Of a stretch of DNA of 60,728 nucleotides, positions 1 through 5,756 are shown one piece after another. The stretch spans positions 1 through 60,728 of the forward strand of contig NZ_QKYN01000032.1 of NCBI RefSeq assembly GCF_003258295.1, written 5' to 3'. Position numbers and translations under genes: made by a program. The notes beneath the pieces are model-generated. The model had not been told where the DNA came from. It made no database searches and worked only from the letters and a program-made list of their open reading frames with translations. Source of the DNA: Streptacidiphilus pinicola. Its GTDB lineage: Bacteria; Actinomycetota; Actinomycetes; Streptomycetales; Streptomycetaceae. Within the stretch, counting starts at the first letter, position 1. Each line of letters begins with the position of its first letter.

Positions 1-164
1 GCCGGGACGCCCCCGTGGCTTGTCCGCCCCGCCTGGGACATCCCGAAGTGGCCCCCGTCAGGCGCGCACCGTGCGCCCTCGGCGGCGTCAGGGAGGGTGC
101 GAAGCCCTCCGGCCAGGGCTGATACGGGTCGAAGACCTGCCAGGGCGGTGTGAGGGAGGTGGCC

Positions 165-524
165 ATGGGCAGCCGGACCGAGGCGTTGCGGGTGCTTGGA
201 CTGGGGCCGGGAGCCGGCCCGGAGCAGATCACCCGCGCCTATCGGGCCCTGGCCCGGGCCTGGCACCCGGACGCCAACCCCGACCCCGCCTCCCCCGCCC
301 GACTCACCGAGATCGTCGCCGCCTACCGCCTGCTCAGACCCGCGGCACAGGACCGGATCCGACCACAGCAACTGACACCGGAACCGACCCAAGCACGATC
401 TTGGCCCATGCGGGAGCCGGCCCGGCCGCGCGGCGCCACCGTGGTGGCCGGACCGGTCCGCATCCACACCCTGCCCCGCGACTCAACGTCCGGGGCAGGG
501 CCCCGGCCCCGGGCTGGGAGGTGA
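165..524 (+). CDS. Small J-domain protein
   Basis: This 119-residue protein has a short J-domain-like N-terminus: a helix ending RAYRALARAW, the HPD signature at about residues 34-36, then a second helix with AYRLL. J-domains stimulate the ATPase of DnaK-type chaperones. The rest is a Pro/Arg-rich tail without a zinc-finger or client-binding domain, so it is far shorter than DnaJ. The ATG at 165 is preferred over the GTG at 150 because GGGAGG lies about 5 bases before it. The next gene starts 7 bases after the stop, so the two are probably cotranscribed. The client and role are unknown. Confidence 0.72.
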   Translation: MGSRTEALRVLGLGPGAGPEQITRAYRALARAWHPDANPDPASPARLTEIVAAYRLLRPAAQDRIRPQQLTPEPTQARSWPMREPARPRGATVVAGPVRIHTLPRDSTSGAGPRPRAGR

Positions 525-530
525 AACAGG

Positions 531-953
531 ATGATCACCGAACTCGCGGTGGAACGGGTGGAGTTCACCTGCGGCCACTGCTGGCACCAGTGGAGCTGCG
601 ACTACGACGTCCAGCGCTACACCGACGACACCAGCCAGGATTGGGAGTACTTCGCGCTCGACGGTCACCCCGCCGAGTCCCCCTACACCCCCAGCGGCGC
701 GCAGCCCTGTCCCGGCTGCGGCGGCCACTGGGTCGGCCGCATCCTCGCCCGCCGCCCCGTCCCCACTCCACCGGGCGCGGACGGCTGGCCCCGCGAACAG
801 GTCGCCGACCCGGTGGGTCACCGCGCCGAGCGCCATCACGCCCCGATGCTCGGCGCCCGCACCCACCTCCAACCGGACCAGCTGGGCCCGCCCGCCGTCG
901 ATGACGCGGTTCCCGACCCGGCGCGTTCCGCACCGGACCGGAGTCGGCCATGA
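531..953 (+). CDS. Zinc-ribbon-like hypothetical protein
   Basis: This 140-residue protein has two CxxC pairs, C14/C17 (CGHC) and C60/C63 (CPGC), spaced as in a zinc ribbon. The second half is Pro/His-rich and probably disordered. No family was recognised. A good ribosome-binding site (GGGAGG) precedes the ATG. Its stop overlaps the start of the next gene (ATGA at 950-953), which indicates translational coupling in an operon with the J-domain gene. Confidence 0.65.
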   Translation: MITELAVERVEFTCGHCWHQWSCDYDVQRYTDDTSQDWEYFALDGHPAESPYTPSGAQPCPGCGGHWVGRILARRPVPTPPGADGWPREQVADPVGHRAERHHAPMLGARTHLQPDQLGPPAVDDAVPDPARSAPDRSRP

Positions 954-1321
954 CCGGCGTCCCAAGCCCGCACCAGGCCGCGGCCGCCGCGGCCGAGGAG
1001 GTCCGCAGCCTCGGCGAACTCACCGCCCGGCCCGGCTGCTACCCCTACCCCATCGACGCCCACCACACCCTGGGCGCCCTCGCCGGGATGCTCGAACAGC
1101 TTCCCCTGACCCTCCATCAGACCGCCGCGGCGATCAACGCCATGCCCGCCGAGCATCTCGCCGTCCTGGACGACCCGCCCATCCCCTCACGGATCCAGGC
1201 CGCCGTGGCCGCCGAACTCGGCCACGCGATCGCCGCCCTCGAACAGGCCGCCACCCACCTGCGCACAGCCCAGCACACCGCCGCGGAACTCCTCTACACC
1301 GGCCCCACCCCCGGATCATGA
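950..1321 (+). CDS. Hypothetical helical protein
   Basis: This 123-residue Ala/His-rich protein is predicted largely alpha-helical, with a long segment around residues 40-115 that contains LEQLP and ALEQAATHLRTA. I do not recognise a family; similar small proteins of unknown function are common in actinomycetes. Its ATG overlaps the stop of the zinc-ribbon gene by 4 bases, so it is very likely the third gene of that operon. There is no signal peptide or membrane segment. Confidence 0.6.
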   Translation: MTGVPSPHQAAAAAAEEVRSLGELTARPGCYPYPIDAHHTLGALAGMLEQLPLTLHQTAAAINAMPAEHLAVLDDPPIPSRIQAAVAAELGHAIAALEQAATHLRTAQHTAAELLYTGPTPGS

Positions 1322-1488
1322 CGGCGGAGGCACCTCACCCGGACGAGTGGAGTGCCGCCCGCCGTCTCGTGTGGTGGCGGCGTCCCACTGCCACCACGCG
1401 ACATGATCATCGCCCGGGCCGGCGGTCACCCGCAGCCTGGCGACCAGGGAGCACGGCAAGGGAAGGGAGACCGGTGGTGGTGATCGCG

Positions 1489-1836
1489 ATGGCCGATGTC
1501 CGGGAGTGGCGCATGGACGACGTCGTCGACGTCGACGGCAAGAAGATCGGGACGCTGGAGTCGGTGTATGTGGACACCGCCACCGACGAGCCCAGTTTCG
1601 GCACCGTCACCGTCGGTCTGCCCACCCGCCACCGTCTGGTGTTCGTGCCGCTGGACGGCGCCCTGGTCGGGCCTGGCTACCTGAAGGTCGCCTACCCCAA
1701 GTCCCAGGTGAAGGACGGGCCGGCGATCGACACCGACGGAGTGCTGCCCGCCGAGGAAGAACCCGCGGTCTTCGCCCACTACGAACTGCCCTACACGCCC
1801 GGAGCGGGCGGCGAACGCCGCCTCGCCCGACGCTGA
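1489..1836 (+). CDS. PRC-barrel domain protein
   Basis: This protein of about 115 residues has a PRC-barrel fold: the opening strand pattern DVVDVDGKKIGTLESVYVD, then VTVGLPTRHRLVFVPLDGA. PRC-barrel proteins occur in photosynthetic reaction centres, RimM and many small stress-related actinobacterial proteins; this one belongs to the last group. The start is uncertain. ATG 1489 gives the usual MADV beginning, while GTG codons at 1474, 1477 and 1480 sit closer to the GGGAGA at 1465-1470. The next gene, a tiny membrane protein, starts 26 bases later. Confidence 0.8.
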   Translation: MADVREWRMDDVVDVDGKKIGTLESVYVDTATDEPSFGTVTVGLPTRHRLVFVPLDGALVGPGYLKVAYPKSQVKDGPAIDTDGVLPAEEEPAVFAHYELPYTPGAGGERRLARR

Positions 1837-1862
1837 CCAACCCAAGGGAAGGCCCCCAAGCC

Positions 1863-2030
1863 ATGGTCCTCGTGCTGCTGCTCATCCTGGCGGCCGTCGC
1901 GCTCGGCATCATCGGCGCGGTCGCCAAGGGCCTGTTCTACCTCCTCATCATCGGCGTGGTCGTCTTCCTCGCCGCCCTGCTCCTGGGCGGGCTCAGAGTC
2001 CGCCACGGCGCCCGGCGACCCACCCGCTGA
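1863..2030 (+). CDS. Small two-pass hydrophobic membrane protein
   Basis: This 55-residue protein is almost entirely hydrophobic from residue 2 to about 42 (two membrane segments around a Gly/Lys turn, AVAKGLFY) and ends in an Arg-rich cytoplasmic tail. An AAGGGAAGG-like site about 9 bases upstream supports ATG 1863. It follows the PRC-barrel gene closely and may be cotranscribed with it. Small hydrophobic hydrolase-like or stress membrane proteins of this size are common in actinomycetes. The function is unknown. Confidence 0.6.
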   Translation: MVLVLLLILAAVALGIIGAVAKGLFYLLIIGVVVFLAALLLGGLRVRHGARRPTR

Positions 2031-2155
2031 CCCCATCGCTTGCCGGGCCTCCTCCAAGCCGGTGACGATCCTGGGAGCGGCGCGTTCCTCCAACGGGCTC
2101 CCGCCAGGCCCCGGGGCCAAGAGGTCGCGGGACGGCCCCAGGTCCTGGCGTGCGG

Positions 2156-2536
2156 TCACTGATCGGAGTAGCTGAGGTCTCCGACGGTCCAGCTGTTGAT
2201 GTCCTCGATGCGGATGCGATACATGCCGCCGGTGTGGGGCAGCCCGTAGCTGCCCTGGAGGATCCGCGCCAAGTGCAGGTGCAAGTGGGTCGGCCGTCCG
2301 CTCTCGTCCCGGTCGGCGGCGTGCTGCGCCTCGGCCGCGGCGAATGGCGCGGAGAACGGCTTGAGGTGTTCCGACGCTTCGAGGACCTCGGCGACACGCT
2401 CGCGCCACAGACTCTCCGGGGCGAGCCTGCCCGTGATGACAGCGCCGGGTACGACCACGGTGAGGGGCATCTGATTGCTGTGCTCGGACTCCACCATCGC
2501 GGCGATGTCGGCGAGCAGCCCATCGGGTTTCGACAT
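2156..2536 (-). CDS. GvpU-like gas vesicle accessory protein
   Basis: This 126-residue protein resembles my recollection of the Bacillus megaterium gas vesicle accessory protein GvpU: a GAVI(T/S)G motif early, an acidic helical middle, and a C-terminal beta segment with LHLHLARI and YRIRIEDINSWTVG. In B. megaterium GvpU affects gas vesicle properties but is not structural. No GvpA, GvpF/L or GvpN gene is in this window, so it would lie at the edge of a gas vesicle island beyond position 1, or be an orphan. The opposite strand from its neighbours indicates its own promoter. The family call rests on memory of the motif pattern. Confidence 0.5.
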   Translation of the reverse strand: MSKPDGLLADIAAMVESEHSNQMPLTVVVPGAVITGRLAPESLWRERVAEVLEASEHLKPFSAPFAAAEAQHAADRDESGRPTHLHLHLARILQGSYGLPHTGGMYRIRIEDINSWTVGDLSYSDQ

Positions 2537-2904
2537 GGCGCCAGATTTTAGTGCGCCGGGGCGCCCCTTTCGCAGGGAAGCTGTGCGTCACCCCCGGCGG
2601 TCGGGGCGCCGGCCCTTGATCCCGGGACAGGGGGCGTAGGCGGAAGGTTAGCTCTCTCACTGCCGAAGCAAAATCTATGCTCGCCGGAGTAGACATTGGC
2701 TTTGCCAGCGGTTAGTGTTTCTGTCGTAGTCAGCAGTCGGAAACACCCGCCAGACACGAACTGGCGGTACTCAGGACGAAGTTCGCACGACGGTCCGGCA
2801 GCAGAGTTCCGAAGCCAGGAAAGCGCAGGAAGGGCGACGGGGCTGGCTGCCGGGCCGGGCGGTCCGCGGTTCTTCAGGGGCCGCCGCCTTGCAGTTAGGG
2901 AAGT

Positions 2905-2961
2905 GCCCGCAGTCACGAAAATCTGAGCAGGGAACCCGGTGAAGGCGCCATGACTGCGGGC
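2905..2961. repeat. 11-bp inverted repeat with 35-nt loop
   Basis: GCCCGCAGTCA at 2905-2915 is perfectly complementary to TGACTGCGGGC at 2951-2961. The 35-base loop contains GGGAACCCGGTGAA and GGCGCC. The arrangement would form a stable stem-loop in RNA of either strand. It could be an element end or a structured leader; no known riboswitch class fits. Confidence 0.55.
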
Positions 2962-3265
2962 GCGCGTGCCGGGCAGCATCGACAGCCGTGGTCACCGCGC
3001 TCGGACGGCCGGCGGCCGACGGCCCAGCCGCAAGGCAGGACCGGCAGTACCCAGATTTCCCCGTCAGCACGAGATGGACGAAGGAGGGCGCAGGCGCCAT
3101 CAGGATCGCCCGGCCGGTGAACACGCGTCCGGGCGGATACCGCAGACCCCAAGGCAAGGACGGTGGTTTCCGGTCACGCTTACGCGATCCCCGCACGCCC
3201 CCTCCCCCCGGGCGGTGCGGAAGAACAGGACCGGCTCAGGCCGGTAGATGGTGATGTATCCCTTC

Positions 3266-3298
3266 GGGGCCCCGGGCCAACAGCGGTCCCGGGGCCCC
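3266..3298 (+). promoter_or_regulatory. Leader hairpin before MerR gene
   Basis: GGGGCCCCGGG (3266-3276) and CCCGGGGCCCC (3288-3298) form a perfect 11-bp stem with an 11-base loop, ending 33 bases before the GTG of the MerR-type gene. There is no U-tract. It could be a terminator of upstream transcription or a 5' leader structure. Confidence 0.5.
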
Positions 3299-3331
3299 TC
3301 GACGCGTTCTCGCGAGAACCAGAGAGGTGCA

Positions 3332-3679
3332 GTGACTCCCACGACCAGCCCCGACTCCGCCAACACCTTCGACGACGACGACTACCCCGCCTACACCATG
3401 GGCCGCGCCGCCGAGATGACCGGCACCACCCCCGGATTCCTACGAGCGCTCGGCGAACACCGCCTGATCACCCCACTGCGCTCCGACGGCGGCCACCGCC
3501 GCTACTCCCGCTACCAACTGCGCCTGGCCATGCGCGCCCGCGACCTGGTCAACCAGGGCACCGCCATCGAGGCCGCCTGCCGCATCGTCATCCTCGAAGA
3601 CCAACTCGAAGAAGCCCTACGCATCAACGAACAACTGCGCCGCGCCAGCAGCGAGCAGGACCCCACCACCGGCGCCTAG
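3332..3679 (+). CDS. MerR-family transcriptional regulator
   Basis: This 115-residue DNA-binding protein has a single winged-helix MerR domain: YTMGRAAEMTGTTPGFLRALGEH, then the GGHRRYSRYQL wing, followed by a short helical dimerisation segment with LEDQLEEALRINEQLRR. It has no ligand-binding domain, like HspR-type repressors. The GTG at 3332 is chosen because AGAGAGG sits 5 bases before it and the residues upstream are not MerR-like. It has an unusually acidic N-terminus (DDDD). Near J-domain and gas-vesicle-type genes it may control stress genes, but no specific operator was identified. Confidence 0.85.
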   Translation: MTPTTSPDSANTFDDDDYPAYTMGRAAEMTGTTPGFLRALGEHRLITPLRSDGGHRRYSRYQLRLAMRARDLVNQGTAIEAACRIVILEDQLEEALRINEQLRRASSEQDPTTGA

Positions 3680-3770
3680 CAGCGCACCAGTAGCGCCCCT
3701 TCCTAGGGAGGAAGACGACCCGTCCTCCGGCTACGCGGGCCCGCCGGCCCCGCGATCAGTCGGAGGGAGG

Positions 3771-3796
3771 CTTCTGCAGCAGCACTGTTGCAGAAG
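3771..3796. terminator. Hairpin after MerR gene, at IS edge
   Basis: CTTCTGCA (3771-3778) pairs with TGCAGAAG (3789-3796) around a 10-base loop. It lies 8 bases outside the left terminal repeat of the insertion sequence. It is probably the MerR-gene terminator, or a target-site structure. Confidence 0.45.
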
Positions 3797-3803
3797 TGGG
3801 ACT

Positions 3804-3837
3804 CTGTGGGTGCCGATTAATGCGTCCATGCAGGTCA
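3804..3837 (+). repeat. Left terminal inverted repeat of IS
   Basis: It begins CTGTGGGTGCCGA and ends TGCAGGTCA; the outer 13 bases and the inner 9 match the right end, with several mismatches between. Confidence 0.85.
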
Positions 3838-3884
3838 GGGTCGCTTTAGCCTCGGGCGTCCGCCATCGGGCATGATCGCGTCTC

Positions 3885-4985
3885 GTGCTCGTGCGATTCG
3901 CGTATCTCGCGGTCTCCCAGGCCTTCGCGGCCTTGCGTCTGCTCCCGATCGGCGACCGCGAGAAGGATGTCGAGATTCTGGCCCTACGTCACCAGCTCTC
4001 GGTTCTGCAGCGGCAGCTCGGTGACGAGCGTCCGAGGTTCCGGCCGGCGGATCGGGCATTCCTGGCAGCGCTGCTGTCAGGAACGCCGCGGCATGTACTG
4101 CGTCGGATCCGGCTGCTGGTCAGCCCGGGCACGGTCCTGCGCTGGCAGCGTGACCTGATCAGGCGTCGACATGCTCGCGCGAGTGCCCGCCGCCGGCCGG
4201 GGCGTCCGCGCACGGTTGTCTCGGTCCGCCGTCTGGTCCTGCGGCTGGCGCGGGAGAACCCGTCATGGGGCTACCGCCGCATCCACGGCCAGCTCGCCGT
4301 CCTCGGGATCCGGGTGGCACCGTCCACTGTCTGGGAGATCCTCAAAGCCGAGGGCATCGACCCCGCGCCGAACCGCTCAAGCGTCACCTGGCCGAGCTTC
4401 CTGCGCTCGCAGGCCGAGGCGATCTTGGCGATGGACTTCATTGAGACCGTCACCCTCAACGGGCAGCGCCAATTCATCCTCGCCGCGATCCACCACGCCA
4501 GCCGCAGAATCCGGATCCTCGGCACCACCGCCCACCCGACCCATGCCTGGGTCACCCAGGCAGTGCGGGACCTGCTCATGGACCTGGAGGACGCCGACCA
4601 GCTCGCCACAGTCCGGTTCCTGATCCGGGACCGGGATGCCAAATACCCCGCCATGATGAACCAGATCCTGCAGAGTTCGGGCATCGCGACCGTTCTGACG
4701 GGAGTGCAGGTGCCGCGGATGAACGCGGTCATGGAACGGTGGGTCAGGACCCTCAGGACCGAACTCCTCGACCGGACCCTCATCTGGAACGAGGCCCACC
4801 TGCGTCGCGCACTGCGGACCTACGAGCGGCACTACAACCAACACCGACCCCACCGGGCCCTGGCTGGCGCCGCACCCATGCAAGCCCTCCCCAGGCCGCT
4901 CTCACCACACCAGATCGAACGCCTGGACATACGCCGACACGACCGACTCGGCGGAGTCCTCCACGAGTACCGACATGCCGCTTGA
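3885..4985 (+). CDS. IS transposase, rve integrase core
   Basis: This 366-residue transposase cuts and joins the ends of the surrounding insertion sequence. An N-terminal helical/HTH region (LALRHQLSVLQRQL; SPGTVLRWQRDLIRRR) is followed by an HTH-like segment (PSWGYRRIHGQL) and an RNase H-fold integrase core. Catalytic residues are visible: Asp in ILAMDFIE, Asp in LIRDRDAKY and Glu in NAVMERWVR, about 34 residues after the second Asp, fitting DD(34/35)E. A NQHRPHRAL motif near the end is typical of IS3/IS481-type enzymes. It is a single frame with no frameshift, so the element could be active. The stop lies within the right terminal repeat. The start (GTG 3885) is uncertain. Confidence 0.88.
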   Translation: MLVRFAYLAVSQAFAALRLLPIGDREKDVEILALRHQLSVLQRQLGDERPRFRPADRAFLAALLSGTPRHVLRRIRLLVSPGTVLRWQRDLIRRRHARASARRRPGRPRTVVSVRRLVLRLARENPSWGYRRIHGQLAVLGIRVAPSTVWEILKAEGIDPAPNRSSVTWPSFLRSQAEAILAMDFIETVTLNGQRQFILAAIHHASRRIRILGTTAHPTHAWVTQAVRDLLMDLEDADQLATVRFLIRDRDAKYPAMMNQILQSSGIATVLTGVQVPRMNAVMERWVRTLRTELLDRTLIWNEAHLRRALRTYERHYNQHRPHRALAGAAPMQALPRPLSPHQIERLDIRRHDRLGGVLHEYRHAA

Positions 4986-5016
4986 CCTGCACGGACGGGG
5001 ATTTCGGCACCCACAG
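4984..5016 (-). repeat. Right terminal inverted repeat of IS
   Basis: It is the reverse complement of the left repeat with mismatches in the middle and overlaps the last two bases of the transposase gene. Immediately beyond it the reading frame of a TnpB C-terminus begins. Confidence 0.85.
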
Positions 5017-5017
5017 G

Positions 5018-5254
5018 GTGTTCCTCACGATCCTCACGAGCAAGGCTGAAAGCGCCGGTCGGACAGTGATCGCCGTGGACCCCCGCAACACCTCCCGCAC
5101 CTGCCCGTCCTGCGGACACGTCGCGGCGGAGAACCGGCCCAGCCAGGAGACCTTCCACTGCGCTGCCTGCGGCCACACGGCGCACGCTGACACAGTGGGA
5201 GCCATCAACGTTCTACGGGCCGGGCTGGTCCGTCGCAACGCCCGCCAGGGTTAG
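5018..5254 (+). pseudogene. Truncated TnpB C-terminus (IS200/IS605-type)
   Basis: This fragment of about 78 residues is the end of a TnpB/OrfB protein: the zinc ribbon CPSCGH...CAACGH, preceded by VDPRNTSRT and followed by HADTVGAINVLRAG. The Asp in the last motif is the third RuvC-like catalytic residue, where family members usually read AD.NAA.NI. The N-terminal part, including the first two RuvC motifs, is missing; the frame begins right at the end of the neighbouring insertion sequence, and no matching 5' part lies left of that element. The remnant therefore lost its start through the insertion plus a deletion. Confidence 0.85.
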
Positions 5255-5611
5255 CGAGAAGCCCCCGGCTCCAGCCGGCGGAGGAGTCACGCTGAACAGG
5301 TACACCCCGCTGCCGACAGCGATGCCGAGCCAGAGCCGAGCCGCGGCGGTGCGAGCCCTCAGGCAGGCGGCCGCAGCCATCAACAGGGCCACGGTCAGCC
5401 AGGCATCAGCCAGCGGGAAGGCGTTCTCGAACTCGGTATAGGCAGGCGCCGATGAGCTGGCCAGGAGCGGCCGGTCAGTGAACCACACTGCCCAGTACGC
5501 CACGATCACCGCAGCGGCGATCAGACAGACAGTCGCCGCGAAAAGGGCACGTCGGTGGCTCCAGCCGGCCGGAGCCGGTGAGGTCGCGAGAGTCGGCACG
5601 GTGTTCTCCAC
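5213..5611 (-). pseudogene. Membrane-protein gene truncated by TnpB element
   Basis: The N-terminal ~105 residues (5611 down to about 5293) encode a membrane protein: one segment at about residues 27-44 (ALFAATVCLIAAAVIVAYW), an outer segment with FTDRPLLASSSAPAYTEFENAFPLADAW, and two further hydrophobic helices. After LFSVTP the frame runs into the right-end hairpin and the tnpB coding strand and stops at 5213, so the natural C-terminus is lost. The start has the usual VENT-type GTG. Intact actinomycete relatives of unknown function are longer. I infer gene disruption by the TnpB element. Confidence 0.7.
5262..5281 (+). repeat. Right-end hairpin of TnpB element
   Basis: CCCCCGGC-TCCA-GCCGGCGG forms an imperfect hairpin a few bases after the tnpB stop, followed by GGAGTCAC. 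This matches the usual right end of IS200/IS605-type elements, where the guide (omega) RNA also ends. The disrupted membrane gene resumes just beyond it, at about 5293. Confidence 0.65.
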
Positions 5612-5696
5612 AAGCAGTCCGTGCCTCTCGGCCAGAGCGGGAGGGTTGCAGGCACTCCCAAGGTAGTTGCAGCCGGGATGCCGGGCAATCGTGCGG

Positions 5697-5734
5697 CGTC
5701 GCCGACGCGGGTTCCTGTTCCCGCGTCGGCGACG
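5697..5734 (-). terminator. Terminator of ABC exporter operon
   Basis: A perfect 15-bp stem (CGTCGCCGACGCGGG / CCCGCGTCGGCGACG) with an 8-base loop lies 22 bases past the permease stop. There is no strong U-tract, as is usual in this group. Confidence 0.8.
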
Positions 5735-5756
5735 TGTGTGCGTCCCGTCAGTCTGT

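Larger units (their letters stand above)
2537..3331. other. Gene-free 795-bp stretch
   Basis: No convincing gene was found on either strand; open frames here lack plausible starts and family-like content. Part of it (about 2630-2780) is less GC-rich than the surroundings. It holds an 11-bp perfect inverted repeat with a 35-nt loop (2905-2961) and a strong hairpin before the MerR gene (3266-3298). It may hold divergent promoters for the GvpU-like and MerR genes, or the relic of a lost element. Confidence 0.5.
3804..5016 (+). mobile_element. DDE insertion sequence, about 1.2 kb
   Basis: The element is bounded by imperfect terminal inverted repeats of about 34 bp. The left end starts CTGTGGGTGCCGA (3804-3816) and continues to TGCAGGTCA (3837). 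The right end, read on the other strand, also starts CTGTGGGTGCCGA (5016 back to 5004) and continues to GTGCAGGTCA (4984). It contains one transposase gene. I see no clear target-site duplication: left flank GGGACT, right flank GGTGTT. Its right end directly abuts a TnpB gene remnant. Confidence 0.85.

Noticed and set aside
2925-2975. Cobalamin-riboswitch-like string GGGAACCCGGTGAA
   Set aside because: The downstream CTG..CCCGC..AC.GT core is missing or scrambled and no cobalamin gene follows.
4739-5254. A single protein running from inside the IS into the TnpB zinc ribbon
   Set aside because: The first part is a wrong frame of the transposase; the junction at 5017 marks the element border.
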